A stretch of DNA of 64,000 nt from the NCBI RefSeq assembly GCF_023715705.1, contig NZ_JAMBOS010000017.1, forward strand, positions 17,818-81,817, read 5' to 3'. The DNA is from Halalkalibacter oceani. Its GTDB lineage: Bacteria > Bacillota > Bacilli > Bacillales > Bacillaceae_D. Under the pieces are notes generated by a model. It was not told the DNA's origin. It did no database searches and was given only the letters and a program-made list of their open reading frames with translations. Positions 19,266 through 26,157 of this stretch are shown here, piece by piece; the stretch's first letter is position 1; each line of letters opens with the position of its first letter. A program made the translations under genes and the position numbers.

Positions 19266-19474
19266 TCAGAACTTTAGTACACCATCATCTTCTGAATCTT
19301 TTTGCCTCATGACCACCTGACTTTACCCATGGTACAAGACCACTTTTTGCTCCTTTATCTTTGCATGAATTCTAAGACCTCTCCTGCTAACTAATTCATT
19401 AATTGCCCTTTTTGTTTTTACAATTGGCATTGGACATGCTAATCCTTTTGCGTCAAATACTTTGCTACGTTCAT
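19266..19474 (-). pseudogene. Degenerate TusA-like gene
   Basis: The minus strand is clearly related to the intact tusA-type gene at 23200-23427. Recognisable fragments are DAKGLACPMPIVKTK, with the TusA Cys, and a 3' end matching EDSVLKFWI. Frameshifts and stops break it. It lies between the rhodanese-MBL gene and tauE and shows that the cluster once carried another TusA, probably by duplication. Confidence 0.8.
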
Positions 19475-19503
19475 CTTAAAATTCCTCCTAATTTATATTT
19501 TAA

Positions 19504-20631
19504 TTATCGAACAGCACAACGGTTTGGACCAATTTCCATTTCACGTTGTTTTTCATCATCTGGACTGATTTTCCCCATGTTTGTTTCACGGATTTCTTGA
19601 TAAGCATTTGGTTGCGGCGGTAAATTTTCCGTCACTAATTTTCTAAACTCATTTTCGTCTTCAATGTTTAACCCATGGTTTTGTGCAAACAGAGTACCCA
19701 ATTTTGCAGAAACACTACCGTCTTCATTTAATTCGTCAATAATCATAAAGTGGGCTGGAAGAACAATAAGGTCCTCAGATAATTCTCTGTAACGCGTGTA
19801 AAGACTTTCTCGCAAATCGCCTACCCAATCTTTAGCGAGGCCTGCTAGGTCAGGTCTTCCAATGGAATCAATGAATAGAATATCTCCGGATAACAGATAT
19901 TTTTCATCGATAACAAATGAAGTCGAACCAATTGTATGACCAGGTGAGTAAAGAGCATGGATGTTGATCGTTGAGTTCCCGATTTGTACGTCATTTCCGC
20001 CTTCAAGTGCTGCATATTCAAACACTACTTCACCTGCGTCTTTCGGAGGTAACCAGTACGTTGCACCAGTTGCTTCCGCAATTTTTCTTCCCCCAGAAAT
20101 GTGATCAGCATGTAGATGAGTATCAAATACGTGTGTAATTTTTGCATTGATTTCTTTAGCAAAGTTCACATACACATCTGCCATACGTGTCGCATCGATT
20201 ATGGCTGCTTCTCCATTGGAAACAACCATATAAGATAGACAGCCTTTACCTAGACGTACAAATTGATATAGCTCACCACCGTCTTTTAGGTCCCCTACTT
20301 TAACTGGCTCTAGATATTCACTCCAAGCCTTCATACCTCCCTCTAAATAAGCTACGTCTAACCCTTTATCAGAAAGCATCTCAGTTACCATCATGGAAGA
20401 ACCTTCTTTCGCACAAACAACTAATACTTCTTTATCTGTTGGAATTTTATCCATGATTTCTTCTACGCCATCTAATAGTTCAAAATAAGGAATATTGAAG
20501 TAATCAAAGTTTTCTCCTTCGATTTTCCAATCTGCGAAATCACCTTCATTCCGAACATCTAGAATAAATAGCTCTTTCTTTTCGATTACTTTTCTTGCTA
20601 CTTCTTTTGAATTCATCGCTTTAACTGACAT
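19504..20631 (-). CDS. Rhodanese-metallo-beta-lactamase fusion (persulfide dioxygenase-like)
   Basis: This 375-residue protein joins an N-terminal rhodanese (residues 1-108, Cys73 in VVCAKEGSS) to a metallo-beta-lactamase domain (from about 125; [11 protein letters not shown] at 171-181, then SPGHTIGS and [16 protein letters not shown]). The MBL type is that of ETHE1/CstB enzymes, which oxidise glutathione or other low-molecular-weight persulfides to sulfite; rhodanese then passes sulfane sulfur to an acceptor. Domain order is the reverse of S. aureus CstB. The C-terminus ends [10 protein letters not shown] with one more Cys. A weak operator-like sequence overlaps the leader at 20636-20651. 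It is the main catabolic enzyme of the sulfur cluster. Confidence 0.88.
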   Translation of the reverse strand: MSVKAMNSKEVARKVIEKKELFILDVRNEGDFADWKIEGENFDYFNIPYFELLDGVEEIMDKIPTDKEVLVVCAKEGSSMMVTEMLSDKGLDVAYLEGGMKAWSEYLEPVKVGDLKDGGELYQFVRLGKGCLSYMVVSNGEAAIIDATRMADVYVNFAKEINAKITHVFDTHLHADHISGGRKIAEATGATYWLPPKDAGEVVFEYAALEGGNDVQIGNSTINIHALYSPGHTIGSTSFVIDEKYLLSGDILFIDSIGRPDLAGLAKDWVGDLRESLYTRYRELSEDLIVLPAHFMIIDELNEDGSVSAKLGTLFAQNHGLNIEDENEFRKLVTENLPPQPNAYQEIRETNMGKISPDDEKQREMEIGPNRCAVR

Positions 20632-20674
20632 TTTTATACCCCCGTTAGTATATTTTATTTTAAAAAAAATTTAA

Positions 20675-21070
20675 TTAAAACGTTAATGTTACATCCGCAT
20701 CCTTGGCGAATTCTAAGAATGTAACGGCTCCACCCACTTCAATTCCATCAACAAATGCATCTTTTTCTAGTTCTATAACATCCATTGTCATTTGACAACC
20801 AATCAATTTAACACCCATTTCTTGTGCCATTGCCACGAGTTCAGGGATCGCAGGAACATTTGCTTTCTCAAAACCCTTTTGGTAATGCTCTTTCCCCTCT
20901 GGCATTGGTAATTTACCGTATGCTTCTTTATGAATTAGGTTTAGACCTTCAAAGGTAAAGAATATCGCTACCTCTTGGTCTGTTGCAGCTGCAGCTGTTG
21001 CTACATTGAAAACTTTGTAGGCATCAAATAACCCACCATTGCTTGCGATAATCGCTAATTTTCTACTCAT
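20675..21070 (-). CDS. DsrE/DsrF-like sulfur carrier protein
   Basis: This 131-residue soluble protein belongs to the DsrE2 type: MSRKLAIIASNGGLFDAYKV at the start and the conserved Cys92 in LIGCQMTMD. Such proteins carry sulfane sulfur as a Cys persulfide and pass it to TusA or rhodanese partners. It lies between glutaredoxin and the rhodanese-MBL enzyme, 44 bp and 17 bp from them, so co-transcription is certain to be likely. It is a shorter paralogue of the DsrE-like protein at 22649-23128. Confidence 0.87.
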   Translation of the reverse strand: MSRKLAIIASNGGLFDAYKVFNVATAAAATDQEVAIFFTFEGLNLIHKEAYGKLPMPEGKEHYQKGFEKANVPAIPELVAMAQEMGVKLIGCQMTMDVIELEKDAFVDGIEVGGAVTFLEFAKDADVTLTF

Positions 21071-21087
21071 CTTCTTTCAACCTCCTA

Positions 21088-21321
21088 TTATTTTCTCAAT
21101 GCTGACATAATGCTATTTGGATCATAACCAACAACCCACTGGCCGTTCACTTCCGTTTGTGGAACCCCTAATTGACCTGTTTTTTCTACAAGTTGCTGCA
21201 TAATGGCAGGATTTGTTTCTACATTCACTTCTTGATAGGAAATGTTTTGATCTGATAAAAAGTTTTTTAACATCACACAATAACGACAGTGATTAGATGT
21301 ATAAACAGTAATCTGATTCAT
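21088..21321 (-). CDS. Glutaredoxin-family thiol oxidoreductase
   Basis: A 77-residue glutaredoxin fold protein with the redox pair Cys12-Arg-Tyr-Cys15 (NHCRYCVMLKNFL), the cis-Pro motif GVPQTEVNG and a C-terminal VVGYDPNSI. It probably reduces persulfides or disulfides on the sulfur carriers encoded around it. It is in the middle of the sulfur operon, 12 bp after the TusA-rhodanese gene. RBS is strong. Confidence 0.9.
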   Translation of the reverse strand: MNQITVYTSNHCRYCVMLKNFLSDQNISYQEVNVETNPAIMQQLVEKTGQLGVPQTEVNGQWVVGYDPNSIMSALRK

Positions 21322-21332
21322 GTTGACCCCTC

Positions 21333-21908
21333 CTATTTATTAAGACTATCTGTTGGGTTACCCCATTCACTCATGCCAGGTACGACATTAATAACTGTTT
21401 TAAATCCAGCTTCTGTTAATTTTTGTGCGGCTAAATCACTACGGCTTCCAGTACGACACACAACATAAATATCTGCATCCTCGCTTAGTTCATTAAAACG
21501 ATTCTCAAGTTCACCAAGCGGAATAGATTTTGCACCAGGAATATGATTGAAGGCATATTCAGCTGATTCGCGTACATCTAACACTAGAATCCCTTCATTG
21601 TTAGCTAATTTCGCTTGAAGTTCCTCGTTGTTTACAACATGTGGGTGTTTCTTCTCTTCTTTTTCTTCCCCAGTCGCCTTACGCAGATAATGTTTTAACA
21701 CTTCACCCTCTTCAAGCGTTCCTAAATATTGATGTCCAGTGCTCTGTGCCCACGCCTTAATATCAGCAGTTGATCCTTTATCTGTTGCTTGAATTTCTAA
21801 TACTTTTCCTGGTTCGAGCTCATTCATCGCTTTTTTTGTACGAACGATTGGCATTGGACATGCTAATCCTTTTGCATCTACTAGTTGATCATATTTAATC
21901 ATTTCCAT
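21333..21908 (-). CDS. TusA-rhodanese fusion protein
   Basis: Residues 1-76 are a TusA domain (DAKGLACPMPIVRTKKA, sulfur-carrying Cys17) and residues 90-191 a rhodanese domain (active-site Cys151 in VVCRTGSRSD). A lysine/glutamate-rich linker joins them (GEEKEEKKHPH). The fusion lets sulfane sulfur move from rhodanese to TusA within one chain. It corresponds to the CstA idea in staphylococci, where TusA and rhodanese parts are also joined, though CstA has a DsrE-like part as well. The start ATG follows GAGGAGG, and a perfect CstR-type site lies 22 bp upstream of it, so it probably begins its own transcript. Confidence 0.92.
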   Translation of the reverse strand: MEMIKYDQLVDAKGLACPMPIVRTKKAMNELEPGKVLEIQATDKGSTADIKAWAQSTGHQYLGTLEEGEVLKHYLRKATGEEKEEKKHPHVVNNEELQAKLANNEGILVLDVRESAEYAFNHIPGAKSIPLGELENRFNELSEDADIYVVCRTGSRSDLAAQKLTEAGFKTVINVVPGMSEWGNPTDSLNK

Positions 21909-21929
21909 TAATAATCCTCCTCAGAATGA

Positions 21930-21945
21930 ATACCTATATAGGTAT
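21930..21945. promoter_or_regulatory. CstR-type operator
   Basis: ATACCTATATAGGTAT is a perfect 16-bp palindrome just upstream of the TusA-rhodanese gene. It fits the pattern ATACC-N6-GGTAT that occurs five times in this cluster. Confidence 0.8.
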
Positions 21946-21963
21946 AATTTATTTCAAAAAAAT

Positions 21964-22248
21964 TTACTGAACGTTACCTTCCCAGTTCATCATGCCTCCA
22001 ACCATATTGGTAGCATGAAACCCTTGACTTGACAGAAACTCAGTGGCTCTTCCACTTCTAGCACCAGAGCGACAAACAATAATATATTCTTTCGTTTTGT
22101 CTAGTTCATGTAGACGAAATTCTAGTAATCCAAGCGGGATGTTTACACTTCCAGGAATATGCCCTGCTGCTACCTCATCCGTTTCACGAACATCAATAAT
22201 ATTGGGGTTAACGAGACGTTCTACTTCTTTTGGTGTGATTTCTTTCAT
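21964..22248 (-). CDS. Single-domain rhodanese
   Basis: A 94-residue cytoplasmic rhodanese with the active-site loop IIVCRSGARS (Cys59) and the usual NIIDVRETDEVAAGHIPGS and NMVGGMMNWEGN motifs. It takes up sulfane sulfur as a Cys persulfide. It is 19 bp downstream of the membrane-anchored rhodanese and most likely in one transcript with it. Basic loop residues resemble the other active rhodaneses of the cluster. Confidence 0.92.
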   Translation of the reverse strand: MKEITPKEVERLVNPNIIDVRETDEVAAGHIPGSVNIPLGLLEFRLHELDKTKEYIIVCRSGARSGRATEFLSSQGFHATNMVGGMMNWEGNVQ

Positions 22249-22267
22249 AACTGATCTCCTCCTAACG

Positions 22268-22630
22268 TTAGTTCCAAGTGCTCATACCGCCTTTTACATT
22301 TGTGATTTTTTGAAAACCCATTTTTCTCAAAAGTTTTGTTGCCTTATTGCTGCGCATTCCACTCTGGCAAATAACAACAACCTCTTTCTCTTTTAATAAC
22401 TGACTTCCTTTTTGAGAAAGTTCATAGAGTGGAATGTTTTTGAACATATTAATCTTGTTTCTAGAAAACTCACCTGGTGTTCTTACATCAATAAATTGAA
22501 CATCTTTTCTCTTTAACTCTTTTTTAAGGTCACTCGTTGAAATTTGTTTTACACCTTTAACAGGCATGAACTTATTAATTAAAAAGAATGCTACTATAAG
22601 ACCGAATAAAATATTTATGACTAAATCCAA
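22268..22630 (-). CDS. Membrane-anchored rhodanese
   Basis: A 120-residue protein with an N-terminal membrane helix (INILFGLIVAFFLINKF) and a rhodanese domain; active-site Cys88 in VVVICQSGMRSNKA. The anchor places the domain at the membrane, probably on the outer face, where it could meet incoming thiosulfate or polysulfide. It follows the DsrE-like gene by 18 bp. RBS region is weak but the spacing implies translation within the operon. Confidence 0.88.
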   Translation of the reverse strand: MDLVINILFGLIVAFFLINKFMPVKGVKQISTSDLKKELKRKDVQFIDVRTPGEFSRNKINMFKNIPLYELSQKGSQLLKEKEVVVICQSGMRSNKATKLLRKMGFQKITNVKGGMSTWN

Positions 22631-22648
22631 TTTAAGTACCCCCTTGGG

Positions 22649-23128
22649 TTAAATAAATAAGTTCACATTTCCTTCTTCTGCATCAGCTAAATATGCGGCT
22701 ACACCAGCATATTCTAAACCATCAATCAACTCTTCTTTTTGTAGTCCTAATAGATCCATTGTCATTGTACAAGCAACTAACTTTACGCCTTGTTCTTGTG
22801 CCATTTCGACTAAATCAGGTAATGGCATAGCATTGTGTTTTTTCATAACATGCTTAATCATTTTTGGCCCCATTCCGGCGAAGTTCATATTGGAAAGTCC
22901 CATGTTATCAGCGCCTCGTGGCATCATTTTCGCAAACATTTTTTCTAAGAATCCTTTTTTCACAGGTACGTGTTGATCCTTTCTAAAAGCGTTTAGTCCC
23001 CAAAATGTTGAGAAAATTGTTACTTCATGATCATAGGCTGCAGCACCGTTCGCGATAATAAAAGCTGCCATTGCTTTATCATAATCCCCACTAAATAAGA
23101 TGATCGTTGTTTTCTTTTTTTCTGTCAT
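22649..23128 (-). CDS. DsrE2-family sulfur carrier protein
   Basis: This 159-residue protein has the DsrE/DsrF/DrsH fold with the key Cys120 in KLVACTMTMDLLGL and an insertion rich in Met and Lys (about residues 60-100) typical of the longer DsrE2 group. I take the ATG at 23128, which is eight bases after AAAGGAG, rather than a GTG three codons earlier. A CstR-type site lies 31-46 bp upstream of that start. Function: persulfide carriage between rhodanese and TusA. Confidence 0.88.
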   Translation of the reverse strand: MTEKKKTTIILFSGDYDKAMAAFIIANGAAAYDHEVTIFSTFWGLNAFRKDQHVPVKKGFLEKMFAKMMPRGADNMGLSNMNFAGMGPKMIKHVMKKHNAMPLPDLVEMAQEQGVKLVACTMTMDLLGLQKEELIDGLEYAGVAAYLADAEEGNVNLFI

Positions 23129-23158
23129 GTTGTTCACTCCTTTGTTTTTTCTTAACTA

Positions 23159-23174
23159 ATACCAGTACAGGTAT
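23159..23174. promoter_or_regulatory. CstR-type operator
   Basis: ATACCAGTACAGGTAT fits ATACC-N6-GGTAT. It lies in the short gap between the tusA-type gene and the DsrE2 gene, so it may drive an internal promoter. Confidence 0.75.
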
Positions 23175-23199
23175 ATAAACTTTCATAAAAATAGGTTGG

Positions 23200-23427
23200 T
23201 TAGCCTTTTTTAATCCAGAACTTCAATACACTATCTTCTTCAGTATCTGATAGTAACTCATGCCCACCAGATTTTGCCCAAGCCGATAAGTCATTTTTGG
23301 CTCCTTTATCGGTCGCATGAATCTCTAAAACCTGACCTGATTCCATCTCATTTATTGCCTTCTTCGTTTTTACAATTGGCATCGGACAAGCTAGTCCTTT
23401 TGCATCAAGAACTTTATCTGCCTTCAT
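23200..23427 (-). CDS. TusA-family sulfur carrier
   Basis: A 75-residue stand-alone TusA with the CPxP motif (DAKGLACPMPIVKTKKA, Cys14) and an acidic C-terminal half ending EEDSVLKFWIKKG. It accepts a persulfide sulfur from rhodanese or DsrE and hands it on. It opens the transcript that runs into the DsrE2 and rhodanese genes; a sigma-A promoter with a CstR-type site lies 32-73 bp upstream. Confidence 0.92.
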   Translation of the reverse strand: MKADKVLDAKGLACPMPIVKTKKAINEMESGQVLEIHATDKGAKNDLSAWAKSGGHELLSDTEEDSVLKFWIKKG

Positions 23428-23458
23428 TTAGATAGCCTCCCTTTTCATTTCAATACAT

Positions 23459-23500
23459 ATACCTCTATAGGTATTATAAAAGAATAAAAAAATTTGTCAA
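23459..23500 (-). promoter_or_regulatory. Sigma-A promoter with CstR-type operator for tusA
   Basis: On the minus strand TTGACA (23495-23500), a 16-base spacer and TATAAT (23473-23478) form a near-ideal promoter. The operator ATACCTCTATAGGTAT (plus-strand reading, 23459-23474) overlaps the last bases of the -10 element, so a bound repressor would block RNA polymerase. Confidence 0.85.
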
Positions 23501-23532
23501 TAACTTTTTAATTCGTTTCGCAAAGCTCATTT

Positions 23533-23548
23533 AAACCTATAGGGGTAC
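23533..23548. promoter_or_regulatory. Weak CstR-type site between cstR and tusA
   Basis: AAACCTATAGGGGTAC differs from ATACC-N6-GGTAT at two outer positions. It lies 33-48 bp upstream of the tusA -35 element and could be a second repressor contact. The match is weaker than the other sites. Confidence 0.45.
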
Positions 23549-23587
23549 TGTAATTGATATCACTCACCCCTGTCAATCATCTTTTTA

Positions 23588-23848
23588 TTATCTGCTTTTT
23601 ACTAATAAGTTCACAGCTTCTTGAATAAGCGCTTCTGTGTCTTCGCCTTTTACAATTTGCTCGCGGACACACTGCTCTAAGTTAGAGCTTACGACTAAAC
23701 CAATCGTTCGGTCCAACGCATTTCTTGCGGCTGACATCTGAACGACAAGATCCTTACAGTCCTTACCCTCTTCCATCATTCTAAGAATCGCTCTGACTTG
23801 TCCTTCTACACGTTTTACTCTGTTTTTCATTTTGTCATTGTACTCCAT
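23588..23848 (-). CDS. cstR: CstR persulfide-sensing repressor (CsoR family)
   Basis: An 86-residue all-helical CsoR-family repressor. Cys31 and Cys60 are present at the positions known for S. aureus CstR, while the His that copper-sensing CsoR uses between them is Asn (LVVSSNLEQC). This points to sulfur, not copper: a persulfide or polysulfide cross-links the two Cys and releases DNA. The start overlaps the upstream rhodanese-like gene by 14 bp. Repeated ATACC-N6-GGTAT sites around the cluster are its likely operators. Confidence 0.9.
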   Translation of the reverse strand: MEYNDKMKNRVKRVEGQVRAILRMMEEGKDCKDLVVQMSAARNALDRTIGLVVSSNLEQCVREQIVKGEDTEALIQEAVNLLVKSR

Positions 23849-24224
23849 GGATTTCCCTCCTTTTTCTACAGTTAAACCTAGTTGGTTGTTTATTATTATA
23901 CAGATAATACCCTTTAACTTTTGCCCCCTTATTCTTCAAGAAGCTGGCACTTACATTAACATCAATCATCTCTGAACCAATGATATAAATGCTGTTCCCC
24001 TCAAAAAGATAGTAGTTCTTTTTTAAATAGGCTAATGGAATATTAACAGTTCCTGCTACCCGAGATTTATAAACAATAGAAGAATCCCTTACATCAAGAA
24101 TGATAGTATGATCTTGATCATTTATTTTCTCCAGTTCAACACAACTTAAACCAAGAACTGGTACATATCTTTTATATAAGAAGCGAGTAAAGATAATTGT
24201 TAATACGATTAAGAATGTCGTCAT
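23835..24224 (-). CDS. Membrane-anchored rhodanese-like protein lacking the catalytic Cys
   Basis: A 129-residue protein with an N-terminal helix (TTFLIVLTIIFTRFLYKRY) and a rhodanese fold (HTIILDVRDSS, VAGTVNIPLAYL). The active-site loop, which should read V-x-C-x-x-G-x-R-S, reads YIIGSEMIDV, so no catalytic Cys is present. It cannot act as a sulfurtransferase in the usual way; sensing, scaffolding or simple decay are options. It overlaps cstR by 14 bp and follows the active rhodanese by 17 bp. Confidence 0.75.
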   Translation of the reverse strand: MTTFLIVLTIIFTRFLYKRYVPVLGLSCVELEKINDQDHTIILDVRDSSIVYKSRVAGTVNIPLAYLKKNYYLFEGNSIYIIGSEMIDVNVSASFLKNKGAKVKGYYLYNNKQPTRFNCRKRREIHGVQ

Positions 24225-24240
24225 ATAAGCACCTATGAAG

Positions 24241-24630
24241 TTATTTTGTAACCTCGCCTTCCCACTTAAGCATTCCGCCTTTTACACTGACTAAATCTTG
24301 ATACCCAAGATCCGTTAATGCATTTGCAGCTTGAAGACTTCTGTTCCCACTGCGGCAGATGATGACGATTGTTTGATCTTTAGGAATAAGTTCGGTTTGA
24401 TCACCTAGTGTACTTAAAGGAATATTCATCATACCATCTATATGCCCTTCATTAAATTCATGAGACTCACGAACGTCCACAAAGAAAACATCTTCATGTG
24501 GCTCATTCATTAAATTGGCTAATTGTTCCGTGTTCATTTCATCTATCCCTGCATTAAGCGATAATTTATATCCAAAAAAGCCAATTAATATGGTTATAGG
24601 GATTATGATATGCCAATATTTTTTTATCAA
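24241..24630 (-). CDS. Membrane-anchored rhodanese, first gene of the cstR operon
   Basis: I choose a TTG start at 24630 because GAGGAGGG lies seven bases before it; longer upstream frames run through the promoter. The 129-residue product has an N-terminal helix (HIIIPITILIGFFGYKL) and an active rhodanese domain with Cys92 in VIICRSGNRS. Domain orientation suggests the outer face of the membrane. The transcript continues into the dead rhodanese and cstR, so the sensor is made together with this enzyme and probably controls itself. Confidence 0.87.
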   Translation of the reverse strand: MIKKYWHIIIPITILIGFFGYKLSLNAGIDEMNTEQLANLMNEPHEDVFFVDVRESHEFNEGHIDGMMNIPLSTLGDQTELIPKDQTIVIICRSGNRSLQAANALTDLGYQDLVSVKGGMLKWEGEVTK

Positions 24631-24660
24631 TGATCTGCCCTCCTCGTTGTTTATACTCAT

Positions 24661-24689
24661 ATAATATACCCTTATAGGTATATAGTCAA
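24661..24689 (-). promoter_or_regulatory. Promoter with CstR-type operator in the spacer
   Basis: On the minus strand TTGACT (24684-24689), 17 bases and TATTAT (24661-24666). The operator ATACCCTTATAGGTAT (24666-24681) fills the spacer. The TTG start of the rhodanese gene follows about 30 bp downstream. Confidence 0.8.
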
Positions 24690-24789
24690 GCCTAATTTTT
24701 AAATGGAAATTATTATTTAACAAGCAATAAAGAAGTCTCTTAATGAAAAGTCATGACCTTTCACAAGAGACTTAAATTGGTTGTTTCCC

Positions 24790-25173
24790 TTAAATACTTT
24801 TATCTATAGCGGACATCAATCTTTTTTCAATGTTTAAGGCAATCTCATTCAATTCCTCATCATTTACATTTTGAATTAAAGCAGATGGCTTCGGCATTCC
24901 AATTTTTGTTTTTCCTTGGTCTGTATACACAACTATTTTACAAGGGAGAAAGTAACCAACCATTTTATTTTTGTCTAATACTCTTTTCGCTTCATGTGGA
25001 TTACACACTTCCAAAACTTTATACGGTTCATTGAATTCTAACCCTTTCTCTTGGAGCTTTGCTTGAATGTCAAACTCCCATAAGACACCAAACTTTTCTT
25101 CCATAAGAGTTGCTTTCAACTTTTCAATTGTTTCTTCCATCGTGTTCGATGTTTCAATTGTGTAATCAAACAT
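24790..25173 (-). CDS. DUF302-family protein
   Basis: This 127-residue cytoplasmic protein matches DUF302: an N-terminal FDYTIETSNTMEETIEKLKA, a central PYKVLEVCNPHEAKRVL and FLPCKIVVY, and a short C-terminal helix. The two Cys (CNP and PCK) are typical of the family. The biochemical role is not established. It stands alone behind its own ATACC-N6-GGTAT site, so it is probably part of the persulfide regulon. A hairpin (AAGTCTCTT-type inverted repeat near 24730-24775) lies just past its 3' end. Confidence 0.85.
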   Translation of the reverse strand: MFDYTIETSNTMEETIEKLKATLMEEKFGVLWEFDIQAKLQEKGLEFNEPYKVLEVCNPHEAKRVLDKNKMVGYFLPCKIVVYTDQGKTKIGMPKPSALIQNVNDEELNEIALNIEKRLMSAIDKSI

Positions 25174-25199
25174 GTTATCTCTCCTTTTAGGTCTTTTTT

Positions 25200-25215
25200 A
25201 TACCGCGCAGGGTAT
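25200..25215. promoter_or_regulatory. CstR-type operator upstream of the DUF302 gene
   Basis: ATACCGCGCAGGGTAT keeps both ATACC and GGTAT arms with a G+C-rich centre. On the minus strand it is flanked by TTTACT and TATAAA, plausible -35 and -10 elements. Confidence 0.75.
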
Positions 25216-25271
25216 ACAGTAAAGTATGTCGGTCTTGTTGTCAAACATTAAACTCATTTTTTTATATAACT

Positions 25272-25664
25272 TTATAAAGGATAAACCCTTTCAAGCTCTC
25301 CGGATTCTACGTGAAACAAGCCAATCATTTGTACACCTTGCCCATATTTTTTATAGATCGGATGCTGTTGTAGTTGTTTAACTTGTGATAATACATTTTC
25401 TCTAGTTAACTCATCCATCGAAACATCTTTTAACAAGTTGTGATCCGGCAAATTTTTTCTAACCTTGTCAATCCAACCTCGGAGCTCTTCTTCATTATTG
25501 CCCGACCAAGCTGCTTTGACTCCCCCACAATCAGTATGGCCTTTAAACACAATTACATTCACATTTAAATGTCTTAAAGCATAGAAAAGACTGGCTGAAA
25601 AACTCTCATCATCAGTGGGCACTTGATTAGCAATATTTCGATGAACAAACAATAAATTCTTCAT
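25272..25664 (-). pseudogene. Beta-carbonic anhydrase, N-terminally truncated
   Basis: The 130-residue frame contains the second half of a beta-class carbonic anhydrase: FVHRNIANQVP, then the zinc-ligand motif GHTDCGG (His43, Cys46). The first ligand Cys and the catalytic Asp-Arg pair, which should lie 40-50 residues earlier, are not encoded in this frame. Just upstream the minus strand reads AMLDLELRKR in another frame, which looks like the lost link, so a frameshift is likely. Without the first Cys the enzyme should be inactive. Confidence 0.7.
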
Positions 25665-25865
25665 TTCGTTTACGTAACTCTAAATCTAGCATAGCTTTCA
25701 CCTATTTCCCGATTGCTCTTAAAGCTTGGTCAATTGATAAGTAGTCAAGTTTATCGCCGTATTTTTTATTCCAATTTGCTTTCTTTAACCCTAACCTCCA
25801 GTAAAATAACGCCAATATCTATTTTACTAAAGTAGTAGGTTATTGAGCAAAAGTGTAAAATCTTA

Positions 25866-26087
25866 TCAAGCGAAAACTTTTAGTTGATTTATCAAAGATT
25901 GTAACCAGTTCTCTAGTATATCCTTAACATCTAATTGAGGCTTTCTCATTAATTCAAGGGTGAGCCAGTCAATCGCACTTCTTATTGTTAATGCCATCAC
26001 CCTTACTAATTTTCTGGCAAATTCTCTGAAAACTCCTTCTTGTGTCCCTTGGATTAGAATATTTTCAATCTGTCTTCGTCTTCTACC
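25866..26087 (-). pseudogene. C-terminal remnant of a TetR-family regulator
   Basis: The minus strand is open for about 72 codons to a TGA at 25866 and reads IENILIQGTQEGVFREFARK, then ALTIRSAIDWLTLELM and a C-terminal helix ending QLKVFA. This looks like the ligand domain of a TetR-type repressor. The helix-turn-helix half is missing. Confidence 0.55.
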
Positions 26088-26157
26088 TTATCTTCCCCCG
26101 CAAAAAAAGATATGATATTCTAACAGAATAAAAGTTTATCAGACAAGGAGTTTGCCG

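Noticed and set aside
20636..20651. ATACCCCCGTTAGTAT as a sixth CstR operator
   Set aside because: One arm is imperfect and the C-run is the complement of the gene's ribosome binding site; kept only as a weak possibility.
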